From the NCBI GenBank assembly GCA_007125125.1, contig SLDT01000041.1, forward strand, positions 1 through 40,141: a stretch of DNA of 40,141 nt. Reading direction: 5' to 3'. Position numbers and translations under genes: made by a program. Source of the stretch: Gemmatimonadota bacterium (lineage in GTDB: Bacteria > Gemmatimonadota > Gemmatimonadetes > Longimicrobiales > Gaopeijiaceae). Below are positions 23,609 through 31,450 of the stretch, in pieces. The notes under the pieces were generated by a model. It was not told where the DNA came from. It saw only the letters and a program-made list of their open reading frames with translations, and ran no database searches. Position 1 is the stretch's first letter; every line of letters begins with the position of its first letter.

Positions 23609-25564
23609 GTGAACCGATCCCGACCGACATCTCTGGCCGCCACCGTAACCCTCCTCCTCCTTGTCGGGATCTCCGGGTGCACCGAGGCCGACCGCGCGAC
23701 CGGCCCCGACACGCACCTCCCCACCACCGACCCGCCCACGACCGGCTTCGAGGCACGCGGGGGCGAGGGATGGACGACCCACGAGGAGGAGCTCGACTTT
23801 CTCGCCGCCCTCGAGGCGGGCTCGTCCCGGGTCCGGCTTACCCAGCTCGACAGCTCCGTCGAAGGACGCCCGATCCACCTCGCCCGCGTCGGGATCCCGA
23901 CCCCGCCCTCCGATGCGCAGATCGCCCTGGGTCGCTCCCTCCTGGTGATCGGGGTGCAGCACGGAAACGAGCCCGCCGGCCGGGAGATGGCGCTCCAGCT
24001 CCTGCGCGACCTCGCCTGGACCGACGACCCCACCCTCGTCGACTACCTCCGCGACGTCACCCTCCTCGTCATCCCCTCGGCGAACCCCGACGGGCGCGAG
24101 GCGAACAGCCGCACGAACGCGCACGGGGTCGACACGAACCGCGACCACCTCCGCCTCGTCACGCAGGAGGCCCGCGCAATGGCACGGGTCCTCCGCGACT
24201 TCACCCCCGAGATCGTCGTCGATGCCCACGAGCGCCCGGGCGGGACGAGTCCCGAGATGGAGCTCCTCTGGCCCCGGAACCTGAACGTCCATGGCCCCGT
24301 GCGCGACCTCTCCCGCGAGATGGTCGAGGACTTCCTCTTCCCCGACCTCGAGGCCGCGGGGTGGAGCACCGGCCTCTTCGGGCCGAACCCGGGGGCCCCG
24401 GGCGACGAGAACGAGCACATCCTGCGCAACGCGGCCGGCCTCCGGCACAGCCTCGCGCTCCTCACCGAGACCGCCGGGCAGCGCCCCCCCGCCGAGCGCG
24501 TCGAGGCACAGATGGAGACGATGCGGTCGGTGATCCGCTTCCACCGGGAGCGCGCGGACGCGATCCGGGAGGCGGTCACGACCGCGCCCGTGGCGAAGGC
24601 CCTCGCGGGTGCAGGGCGCTCGGAACCCTTCTTCCTGCGGGGGGCCGACAACGACCCGCCCGCACCCGCCCAGCGCCTCGACCCGCCCCCCTGCGGCTAC
24701 CTCCTGCACGTCGACGCCGCCGGGCTCCTGGCGCGCCAGCTCGAGTGGCTCCCCCTGCGCAGCGAGACCGCGGGTGCCGAGGGCCGCTTCATCCCGATGG
24801 ATCAGCCCCTCATGACGGTCGTGCCCCTCCTGGCCGACGCCCGCGCCCGGGGCCCCGTTGTCGAGGCCCTCCCCCTGACCTCGGCGGCGGCCTGCGCCGA
24901 TCCCGGATCGGTCGAGCCCCCCGAGCCCCCGCCCTGGACCGGCCCCGCGCAGCATGTCGCCGACTTCGGGGCGACCGCGACCGACGGCAGCCCCGAGGGG
25001 TGGTCGATGCACTGGCGCGAAAGCGATTGGCGGGCAGAAGGCCCCCCGCCCTTCGTCCGGCACCGGGTCGGCTCGACGAGCGGCCGGCGCGCCCTCGCGT
25101 GGGACCTTCCCGGCGAGGAGGGAATCATCCATGGCGAGGTCGAAGTCTTCGCGGTCGTGCGCGTCCAGGAACCGATGGCCGAGACCCGCTTCCAGCTCGC
25201 CCTCCACCTCTCGGGAGAGGCTGGGTCCGAGAACGCCTTCTACCTCGATGCCCGCGCCGACGGGACGGTGCGGCTGAACCGGTACCAGGGGGGCACCTTC
25301 GGGACCCTCGCGAGCGCGCCCCTCCCCTTTGCCCTCGACGCCGGGGCCTGGTACGCCGTTGTCCTGCGCTACCGGGACCACCTCCTCTCGGGGAAGATCT
25401 GGCCCGAGGGCGAGTCCGAGCCGGAGGGGTGGCAGGTCGAGGCGGTCAGCACACTCTTCGGGAGCGGGCGGGTGGGGCTCGCGCACTTCAGCCCGGGGGC
25501 GGTGAACGACTGGGGCTGGGTCTCCGTGGGCACCGGGGGCGAGGCGGCCCCGCGGAGGCCCTGA
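23609..25564 (+). CDS. M14-family zinc carboxypeptidase lipoprotein with a C-terminal lectin-like domain
   Basis: The 651-residue lipoprotein (signal ending VGISGC, Cys24 anchored) has an M14 carboxypeptidase domain at about 55-300. Zinc ligands are H118-x-x-E121 in VQHGNEPAG and His207 in VDAHERPGG. The substrate-side segments PSANPDGRE and GVDTNRDH are present, and the catalytic Glu287 lies in LLTETAG. A central region (300-470) is unassigned. The end (about 475-645) is a beta-sandwich resembling LamG/jelly-roll carbohydrate- or surface-binding domains (NAFYLDARADGTVRLNRYQGG, WYAVVLRYRDHLLSGKIW). The GTG start was chosen because it begins the signal peptide; the frame is open upstream but reads non-coding there. 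It probably trims C-terminal residues from peptides released by the neighbouring protease (inference). Confidence 0.9.
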   Translation: MNRSRPTSLAATVTLLLLVGISGCTEADRATGPDTHLPTTDPPTTGFEARGGEGWTTHEEELDFLAALEAGSSRVRLTQLDSSVEGRPIHLARVGIPTPPSDAQIALGRSLLVIGVQHGNEPAGREMALQLLRDLAWTDDPTLVDYLRDVTLLVIPSANPDGREANSRTNAHGVDTNRDHLRLVTQEARAMARVLRDFTPEIVVDAHERPGGTSPEMELLWPRNLNVHGPVRDLSREMVEDFLFPDLEAAGWSTGLFGPNPGAPGDENEHILRNAAGLRHSLALLTETAGQRPPAERVEAQMETMRSVIRFHRERADAIREAVTTAPVAKALAGAGRSEPFFLRGADNDPPAPAQRLDPPPCGYLLHVDAAGLLARQLEWLPLRSETAGAEGRFIPMDQPLMTVVPLLADARARGPVVEALPLTSAAACADPGSVEPPEPPPWTGPAQHVADFGATATDGSPEGWSMHWRESDWRAEGPPPFVRHRVGSTSGRRALAWDLPGEEGIIHGEVEVFAVVRVQEPMAETRFQLALHLSGEAGSENAFYLDARADGTVRLNRYQGGTFGTLASAPLPFALDAGAWYAVVLRYRDHLLSGKIWPEGESEPEGWQVEAVSTLFGSGRVGLAHFSPGAVNDWGWVSVGTGGEAAPRRP

Positions 25565-25565
25565 C

Positions 25566-25594
25566 TTGCCCCGCGGGCGCCCGCGCCCTATCTC
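25566..25594 (+). promoter_or_regulatory. Promoter predicting a leaderless mRNA for the propeller lipoprotein
   Basis: TTGCCC (25566-25571), 17 bases, TATCTC (25589-25594), then six bases and ATG. Transcription would begin at or next to the start codon. The GGAAGG touching the ATG has no spacing to serve as a ribosome site. The same geometry occurs at 38216-38251. Confidence 0.5.
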
Positions 25595-25600
25595 GGAAGG

Positions 25601-26782
25601 ATGACGCTCCCGCGCCCCACCCTCGCCCTCGCCGGCCTCCTGCCCCTCTTCCTCCTCGCCTGCGCGGGCGAGGCTGACCCGCCGGTTCCGGCCGGGGAAC
25701 TCCCGATCCGCGAGGCCGAGGTCGTGACCCGGCTGGGCGAGATCGACGGGGAGCTCGTCTTCGGCACCGCGGTGCAGGTCCGGGTCGGGCCCGACGGACT
25801 CCTCTACACCACCGAGTCCGAGTCCCCCGCGATCCGCGTCCTCACCCCCGAGGGCGAGCCGGTGCGCACGATCGGCCGGGCCGGGGAGGGTCCGGGCGAG
25901 TTCCGCTTCCGGCCGGCGCACCTCGCCTGGCGGGGCGACTCCCTCGGGGTCCTCGACGGGGAGCGGCTGAACTGGTTCGATGCCGAGGGTGCCTTCCTCG
26001 GGATGGAGCGCCTGCCGATGGTCGAGGCGGGCGAGGGGCGGAGCGTGCGTCCGCAGCTCATCCTACCCGCAGGCGGCTTCGTGGGCTCGACCCCCTCGAC
26101 GCAGGGGATCGCGACGAGCGGGAACCCGCGGGTGGCGCGGGTCCGGGTCCCGGCCACGGCCGAGCGCCTGGACACCCTCCTCGTGCGGGACATCAGCCGC
26201 GCGAGCCGCCGGCTGAGCACGGGCGGGGTCTCGCCCCAGCCCTTCCACGATCCGCCGGTCGCCGAGGTCGACCCGGTGGCCGAGGAGCTCCTGACGGCGG
26301 AGTGGGAGGGGGAGCCCCGGTCCGTCGTGCGGGTGCGGCGGGTGAGCTTCGAGGGGGACACCCTCGCGCGGGGGGAGCTCGGAGTGCGTCCGATCCCCCT
26401 CACGGACGCGATGGTCGACGAGGTGCTCGTCGGCTTCGAGGAGGCCTTCCAGCGGGGCCGGGGGCTATCCCCCTCCGATGCGCGCGCCCTCGCCCGCGAG
26501 GACCTCTACCGGCCCGCGCACCTCCCTCCCCCGCTCACGATCCTTCCCGGCGCGGATGGAAGCGTCTGGCTCCGGCTGCGCGCCCCGTCGCTCCTCCCCG
26601 GGGCGGAAGGCTTCGACCCCACCCCCGTCTGGGTCGCCTTCGACCGCGAGCTCCGGCCCCGCGGGGTGGCGGTCATGCCGGTGGGGTTCTTCCTCCATGC
26701 GCCCGACGCCTCGGGCGGGTGGGGGATGCTCAGGGACGAGCTGGGGGTGAACTACGTGGTCCGGGTCGAGGTGGCATGGTGA
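25601..26782 (+). CDS. Lipoprotein, likely six-bladed beta-propeller
   Basis: The 393-residue product starts MTLPRPTLALAGLLPLFLLAC, a signal with lipobox L-L-A-C (Cys21). The body shows repeated propeller blades: VQVRVGPDGLLYTTESESPAIRVLTPEGEPVRTIGRAGEGPGEF is a clear blade pair of the NHL/6-bladed type found in many such lipoproteins of this bacterial group, followed by LAWRGDSLGVLDGERLNWFDAEGAF. Later blades are more diverged. No enzyme motif is seen; such proteins may bind ligands or scaffold at the cell surface. The last 53 bases overlap the convergent glycosyltransferase gene. The upstream promoter predicts a leaderless message. Confidence 0.85.
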   Translation: MTLPRPTLALAGLLPLFLLACAGEADPPVPAGELPIREAEVVTRLGEIDGELVFGTAVQVRVGPDGLLYTTESESPAIRVLTPEGEPVRTIGRAGEGPGEFRFRPAHLAWRGDSLGVLDGERLNWFDAEGAFLGMERLPMVEAGEGRSVRPQLILPAGGFVGSTPSTQGIATSGNPRVARVRVPATAERLDTLLVRDISRASRRLSTGGVSPQPFHDPPVAEVDPVAEELLTAEWEGEPRSVVRVRRVSFEGDTLARGELGVRPIPLTDAMVDEVLVGFEEAFQRGRGLSPSDARALAREDLYRPAHLPPPLTILPGADGSVWLRLRAPSLLPGAEGFDPTPVWVAFDRELRPRGVAVMPVGFFLHAPDASGGWGMLRDELGVNYVVRVEVAW

Positions 26783-27527
26783 GGGGGTTGCCGAAGTGCT
26801 CGAGGAGGGCCTCGATCTGGGCGTCGTTCCCGACCTCCTCGCGCTTGTTCGTGCGCCAGAGCGAGTCCTCGCGGGCGCCCTCCCATGTGATCAGGCGCGG
26901 GTTGTCGCCGACGCGACGCACCTCCGTGCCGGAGAGGCGGGCCATCCAGTACCACCAGAGGTCGTCGGCGGTGGGGGCGAGCGCCATCGCCAGGTCCCGG
27001 TCCACCACCCGACGGTCGAGGCTTCCGGGCGGAAAGAGCACACCGGCCCCGCTCGTCGGGAAGAGCCGCGGGTCGGGACCACGCATCTCGGTCTTAGGGC
27101 GCCACTTCCGATAGGGGCGAAGGACTCCCTCGCGCGTGTCGGTCACGAGGTGGGCGCGCCAGCACAGGAGGCTTGCGGGGGTGCCCCGCGATGCGTCGAG
27201 GAGGGTGCCGAGCCAGTCCGGCCGGTAGTAGATGTCGTCGTCGGCGGTGACGTGCCACGCCTCGGGCTCCTGCTCGAGCGCGGGGACGAGCTTCTTGTAG
27301 GAGCGGAGGTCCCTGGAGACGGTGCGGATTCGCAGCCCTTCGTCCCGCTCGAGCACTCGGACCGGTTCCGGGAGCAGGGCGAGGTCGGGGGCGTGGAGCC
27401 AGAGGGTGACCCGGTCGGGTGCGGTGTCCTGGAGGAGGAGGGAGCGGAGTGTCGGCGCGAGGAGCCCGAAGCGTGGTGGGTGCGAGGTGAGGTTGAGGTG
27501 GACCTCACCGGGGATCCGATGGGGCAT
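26730..27527 (-). CDS. Glycosyltransferase-like protein (GT-A type)
   Basis: The 265-residue product opens with HLNLTSHPPRFGLLAPTLRSLLLQ, similar to GT-A enzymes that begin with a strand and a helix, and has the metal/nucleotide motif D96-D-D98 in WHVTADDDIYYRPDWL, equivalent to the DxD of this fold. Later WWYWMARLSGTEV could form the acceptor pocket. No transmembrane helix is evident. The start at MPHRIPG has GGAGG six bases ahead; the frame is open 40 codons further (to 27647), giving a basic N-terminus that might also be real. Donor and acceptor sugars are unknown and no other glycan genes are adjacent. It overlaps the convergent lipoprotein gene by 53 bases. Confidence 0.75.
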   Translation of the reverse strand: MPHRIPGEVHLNLTSHPPRFGLLAPTLRSLLLQDTAPDRVTLWLHAPDLALLPEPVRVLERDEGLRIRTVSRDLRSYKKLVPALEQEPEAWHVTADDDIYYRPDWLGTLLDASRGTPASLLCWRAHLVTDTREGVLRPYRKWRPKTEMRGPDPRLFPTSGAGVLFPPGSLDRRVVDRDLAMALAPTADDLWWYWMARLSGTEVRRVGDNPRLITWEGAREDSLWRTNKREEVGNDAQIEALLEHFGNPLTMPPRPGPRSSPPARP

Positions 27528-27653
27528 TGCTCGCCTCCGGCCACGCTCCCGCCAGGCTCGTGCGAGCACCCCGGGCGCCCTTCGCCGGAGACGGCTACCC
27601 GCGAGCGACTTCCACTTCCGGAGAGCGAGCGAGCGGAGCGGGCCCACCCCCGC

Positions 27654-28391
27654 TCACCCCTCGGGGTCGGCGCCGGGAACGATCGCCTCGCCCTCTTCCC
27701 ACAGGATCGTGGTCCGGAGGATCCGGTCGAGCTCGGGGAACTCCTCGGCGAGGTAGGCCTCGCCCTCGGACTGGATCCGCCCCTGCTGCGGCCCCCGGCC
27801 TCGGGGGGCGCCCTCGCCGTACTCCCCGTAGAGGCGCTCCACGGTGTCCATCCCCCCGGTGACGATCCCGAAGGGGGCGAACCCCTGGCTGTCGAGGCGG
27901 GTGTTGTCGCCGTAGTTGATGAAGAGCTGGGTCGTCCGGGTGTCGGGCCCGCCCGTCGCGAAGGTGATGTAGCCCCGCTCGTTCGGCCGGGTGACCGGGT
28001 CGTCGGTGAGGCGGGCCCCCCGCCAGGCGGCCGAGACCTCCGGGTCGGCGTGGATCCCGAACTGGGCCATGAAGCCGTGGATCACGCGGAAGAACCGCGC
28101 TCCGTCATAGTAGCCCGCCCCCACGAGGTTGTAGAAGCGGTGCGCCCCGAGGGGCGCCCACTCCCGCGTGACCTCGACGACGAAATCCCCCGCGGTCGTC
28201 TCGAAGAGCACCTTGAAGCGCTCCGGCACCGGACGGTTCACCTCCGGGTGCTCCGGATCCATGATCGGGAGGAGGGGTGGCTCGGCCGCGCCGCGCAGGC
28301 CGGGCCCGAGGGCGCACCCGCCCAGGGCCAGGAGGGAGCAGGCCAGAACGAGGGAACGAAGGGACCGGGGTACGGAAGAGGTACGTCGCAT
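27654..28391 (-). CDS. Peptidyl-prolyl isomerase (cyclophilin) lipoprotein
   Basis: This 245-residue lipoprotein (signal ending LLALGGC, Cys26) carries a cyclophilin domain that speeds cis-trans proline isomerisation during folding of envelope proteins. The fold markers are FETTAGDFVVEVTREWAPLGAHRFYNLV, then the active-site segment FFRVIHGFMAQFGI with the catalytic Arg, and TTQLFINYGDNTRLDSQGFAPFG, where the usual Trp is absent as in many bacterial cyclophilins. The mature protein faces the periplasm. Upstream is a -10-like TAATAA six bases from the ATG. It lies downstream of the tiny membrane protein gene on the same strand but probably has its own promoter. Confidence 0.92.
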   Translation of the reverse strand: MRRTSSVPRSLRSLVLACSLLALGGCALGPGLRGAAEPPLLPIMDPEHPEVNRPVPERFKVLFETTAGDFVVEVTREWAPLGAHRFYNLVGAGYYDGARFFRVIHGFMAQFGIHADPEVSAAWRGARLTDDPVTRPNERGYITFATGGPDTRTTQLFINYGDNTRLDSQGFAPFGIVTGGMDTVERLYGEYGEGAPRGRGPQQGRIQSEGEAYLAEEFPELDRILRTTILWEEGEAIVPGADPEG

Positions 28392-28397
28392 CCCGAA

Positions 28398-28439
28398 TTA
28401 TTACCGCAGGGCGGGGCCTCGCGCCACCCCTGCAGGGGT
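28398..28439 (-). promoter_or_regulatory. Possible leaderless promoter and palindrome upstream of the cyclophilin gene
   Basis: Minus strand TAATAA (28398-28403) sits six bases before the ATG, as in the two leaderless-type promoters in the window, but no clear -35 is present. Instead a perfect 14-base palindrome ACCCCTGCAGGGGT (28426-28439) occupies the -35 area, a possible activator or repressor site. Confidence 0.3.
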
Positions 28440-28445
28440 AGTGGT

Positions 28446-28685
28446 CTACTCCTCGGGCGTCTCGCGGAGCCGAATCCCCGCCGCGCCCCACAGGAGAAGA
28501 CCGAGAGCGGCGGCCGCAAAGCCACCCCAGACGCTTCCCGACACGAGGGTGCCCGCGAGGAAGGCCGCCACGGCAATCACGGCGCCACTCAGCCCCGCGG
28601 GTCTCGGGCGCTTGAGGCGTACGGTGTCGAGTCGGTCGTCGGGCCGCTCCAGTTCGAAGCGACGGCGGGGGTCTCGTCGAATCAT
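28446..28685 (-). CDS. Small two-helix membrane protein
   Basis: The 79-residue product has an Arg-rich N-terminus (MIRRDPRRRFELERPDDRL), two hydrophobic helices (about 33-50 and 51-70, LSGAVIAVAAFLAGTLV and WGGFAAAALGLLLWGAAGI) joined by a short SGSV turn, and a charged tail ETPEE. I do not recognise a family. The longer open frame starting at 29072 is rejected, since it crosses the promoter region of the divergent transporter operon. Coding status is supported by the helix pattern and amphipathic charge distribution only. It may be co-transcribed with the cyclophilin gene. Confidence 0.65.
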   Translation of the reverse strand: MIRRDPRRRFELERPDDRLDTVRLKRPRPAGLSGAVIAVAAFLAGTLVSGSVWGGFAAAALGLLLWGAAGIRLRETPEE

Positions 28686-28835
28686 CGTCTCGGGGAATCG
28701 GGCCGGTCGGGCGGGGTCGCACCCCGCAGGCTTCCTTTTTTTCCTACCCCGGAGGGGGCCCGCAGGTGCGGGGCGCGACGGGCTCCGCTGCCCGGTCGCA
28801 GCGGCCGCGCCGGCCAAACGGGCGTCGCTTCTGCC

Positions 28836-28864
28836 TTGCTGAGCGTGGCCTCCCCCGGTAGTGT
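28836..28864 (+). promoter_or_regulatory. Candidate promoter of the peptide transporter operon
   Basis: TTGCTG (28836-28841), 17 bases, TAGTGT (28859-28864), giving a leader of about 65 bases that ends with AGGAG eight bases before the GTG start. The rest of the 251-base gap 28686-28936 shows a T7 run after a short GGGGT/ACCCC hairpin (near 28719-28736) of unclear role. Confidence 0.4.
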
Positions 28865-28936
28865 AGGGGCTACGGTGGTCGCGGCGGGCGCCCGGCCACC
28901 CTTCCCCCCGAACTGCGCGCAAGAGGAGTGAAGTAC

Positions 28937-30457
28937 GTGAAGAAGGTTCTCGTGGCGCTGGCCCTGCTCGGTGCGATCGTCTTCCTGCTGACCCGCGGGC
29001 CGATCGACGTGGACGACGACCGCACCCGCCTCCGGATCGGCTCGACGGCCGAGGTGTCGAGCCTCGACCCACGCGTAGCGACCGACGGGGCCTCCTTCGA
29101 GCGGATCTACACGATGATCGAGCCGCTCATCACGTATGACACCTCCCTCGAACTCCAGCCCCGCCTGGCGACGGCGTGGGAGCGGGCAGAAGACGGGATG
29201 AGCCTGACCTTCGAGCTCCGCGAGGGGGTGCAGTTCCACCATGGGCGACCCTTCACCTCGGAGGATGTCCGCTACACCTTCGAGTGGATCCTCGACCCCG
29301 AGAACCGGGCACAGAACCGCCCCCTCTACACGAACATCGAGACGATCGAGACGCCGGACGACCACACGGTGATCTTCCGGCTGAACGCGCCGAACGCCTT
29401 CCTGGTCAACAACCTGGCGCGGATGCCCATCGTCCCCGCAGACCGGGGCGAGGACGATGACTTCGGCCGGAACCCGGTCGGGACGGGACCCTTCGAGTTC
29501 GTCTCGCTCCGACGGGATGACCGGATGGTCGTGCGGGCCTTCGAGGACTACTGGGGGGGGCGGAGCAACATCGACGAGCTCGTCTTCCGTGCGATCCCGG
29601 AAGACGGGGCTCGGCTCCTCGCCTTCGAAGCGGGAGAGCTCGACCTCTTCCAGCGCGACGTGGTCTACCGGGAAATCGCCCGTCTCGACGAGGACGACCG
29701 CTACGTCTTCGAGCAGACGATGGGAACGGGCTACCTCTACGTCGCCTTCAACGTCGACGTGGAGCCCCTCGGGGATCCGCGGGTGCGGCGCGCACTGGCG
29801 CACCTCGTCGACCGGGAGGGCTTCGTGGACCGGGTCCTCGAGGGGGTCGGGACGCCCGGCATCTCCATGATCACCCCCGGCACCCGCTGGCACAACGCGG
29901 AGGTCGAGCGTTTTCCCTACGATCCGGCGCGGGCGCGCGAACTCCTGGCCGAAGCCGGGGTCGAGGACGGGATCCGGCTTCGGCTCCACACGAACGAGAA
30001 CCCGGCGCGGGTCCAGCTCGCCGAGGTGCTGCAGGCATCCATCGCGCAGGCGGGGGTGAACCTGGACATCCGCATCGAGGAGTTCGGCGCCTACCTCGAC
30101 CGGATCCAGGCGACGGACGACTACGACATCATCATCGGGGGATGGCTCGGACAGCTCGACCCCGACCGCGCGATGTACCGGCAGTTCCACCGCGATGGCA
30201 GCGCGAACTACATGAACTACCGCAATGACCGGGTCTCGGAACTCCTCGACCGCGGCCGCTCCCTCGATCCCGAGAGTGACGAGGCGCTGCGCACCTACTT
30301 CGAGGCGCAGGAGATCATCGTGCGGGAGGCGCCGATGGCCTTCGTGAACTACAACCTCGAGGTGGGCGTGCGCCATCCGCAGGTGGAAGGGTGGCGGGTG
30401 CACCCCTACTCCGCGGCAACCTACCAGGACCTGCACCGGGCTCGCATCGCGCGCTGA
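28937..30457 (+). CDS. Peptide/oligopeptide ABC transporter substrate-binding protein
   Basis: The 506-residue protein is a family 5 extracellular solute-binding protein (DppA/OppA type) that captures peptides or similar solutes for the permeases encoded next. Signatures are STAEVSSLDPRVATDGASFERIYTMIEPLI, LRPGV-like segments such as FELREGVQFHHGRPFTSEDVRYTFEWILDPEN, and GTGPFEFVSLRRDD. The N-terminus MKKVLVALALLGAIVFLLT is a hydrophobic anchor or signal without a lipobox, so it is probably membrane-tethered. GTG at 28937 is preferred over GTG at 28928 because AGGAG lies eight bases ahead of it and overlaps the other. The permease gene begins ten bases after the stop. Confidence 0.93.
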   Translation: MKKVLVALALLGAIVFLLTRGPIDVDDDRTRLRIGSTAEVSSLDPRVATDGASFERIYTMIEPLITYDTSLELQPRLATAWERAEDGMSLTFELREGVQFHHGRPFTSEDVRYTFEWILDPENRAQNRPLYTNIETIETPDDHTVIFRLNAPNAFLVNNLARMPIVPADRGEDDDFGRNPVGTGPFEFVSLRRDDRMVVRAFEDYWGGRSNIDELVFRAIPEDGARLLAFEAGELDLFQRDVVYREIARLDEDDRYVFEQTMGTGYLYVAFNVDVEPLGDPRVRRALAHLVDREGFVDRVLEGVGTPGISMITPGTRWHNAEVERFPYDPARARELLAEAGVEDGIRLRLHTNENPARVQLAEVLQASIAQAGVNLDIRIEEFGAYLDRIQATDDYDIIIGGWLGQLDPDRAMYRQFHRDGSANYMNYRNDRVSELLDRGRSLDPESDEALRTYFEAQEIIVREAPMAFVNYNLEVGVRHPQVEGWRVHPYSAATYQDLHRARIAR

Positions 30458-30466
30458 GTCGAGCGG

Positions 30467-31450
30467 ATGCTCGCTTTCACCCTCCGCCGACTGGCCTCGG
30501 TCGTCCCCGTCCTCTTCGGGGTCTCGATCCTGGTCTTCCTCATGGTGCACCTCACCCCGGGGGACCCGGTGCGGCTCCTTCTCGGCGAGGATGCCGAACC
30601 CGCCGACGTGGAGCGGCTGCGGGCGGCGTACGGCTTCGACCGACCCCTCCCGGTCCAGTACCTTCTCTGGCTGCAGCGGGCGCTCACCGGCGACTTCGGG
30701 ATCTCGATCCGGCACCAGGAGCCGGTCCTCACCCTGATCGCGGGGCACATCGGCGCGACGGTCGAGCTCGCGGTGGCCTCGCTCGTCGTGGCGGTCCTCC
30801 TCGGCATCCCTCTCGGGGTGCTCGCGGCGGTCCGGCGCAATGGCCCCGTCGACCTGGCCTGCCTGGTGATCGCCCTCGTCGGGGTCTCGATGCCGAACTT
30901 CTGGCTCGGGATGGTCCTCCTCGCCTACCTCGCGGTCGAGATCGACCTCCTCCCCATCGCGGGGCGCGGCCCGCCGCTCCTCGACGCCCTCGGGGAGCTC
31001 CTCCGGACCGGACGCCCGGGCGCGCTCCTCGATGCGGTGCGCTTCCTCCTGCTCCCAGCAGTTGCCCTGGGGACCGCAGTCATGGCGGTCGTCATGCGCC
31101 TCACCCGGTCGAACCTCGTGGAGGCGCTCGGCGAGGACTACATACGCACCGCCCGCGCGAAGGGTGTTTCGGAATGGAACGTCGTCTACCGACACGCGCT
31201 CCGGAACTCGCTCCTCGCCGTCGTCACCGTCGTGGGGCTCAGCTTCGGCGCCCTCCTCGGGGGCGCGGTCGTGACCGAGACCGTCTTCTCCTGGCCCGGG
31301 CTCGGCCGGCTCCTCGTCGACGCGATCCGCCAGCGCAACTTCCCCGTCGTGCAGGCCGGGGTCCTCCTCGTCGCCTTCCTCTTCGTGCTCGTGAACCTCC
31401 TCGTCGACCTGAGCTACGCCTGGCTCGACCCCCGGATCCGCTATGACTGA
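30467..31450 (+). CDS. Peptide ABC transporter permease, DppB/OppB type
   Basis: The 327-residue inner-membrane permease starts FTLRRLASVVPVLFGVSILVFLMVHLTPGDPVRLLLG, the standard DppB opening with the GDP motif, and has six helices. The EAA loop that contacts the ATPase is present as EDYIRTARAKGVSEWNVVYRHALRNSL, followed by PGLGRLLVDAI. It forms half of the membrane channel for the peptide importer. The stop overlaps the start of the DppC-type gene by eight bases, indicating tight coupling. Confidence 0.95.
   Translation: MLAFTLRRLASVVPVLFGVSILVFLMVHLTPGDPVRLLLGEDAEPADVERLRAAYGFDRPLPVQYLLWLQRALTGDFGISIRHQEPVLTLIAGHIGATVELAVASLVVAVLLGIPLGVLAAVRRNGPVDLACLVIALVGVSMPNFWLGMVLLAYLAVEIDLLPIAGRGPPLLDALGELLRTGRPGALLDAVRFLLLPAVALGTAVMAVVMRLTRSNLVEALGEDYIRTARAKGVSEWNVVYRHALRNSLLAVVTVVGLSFGALLGGAVVTETVFSWPGLGRLLVDAIRQRNFPVVQAGVLLVAFLFVLVNLLVDLSYAWLDPRIRYD

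Noticed and set aside
20900-25921. 1673-residue minus-strand protein
   Set aside because: Only the last 850 codons read as a real protease with signal peptide and ribosome site; the rest is the antisense of the M14 carboxypeptidase gene.
28715-28740. Rho-independent terminator with T7 run
   Set aside because: A short GGGGT/ACCCC hairpin is ten bases away from the T run, and no plus-strand gene ends upstream, so a terminator role is not supported.
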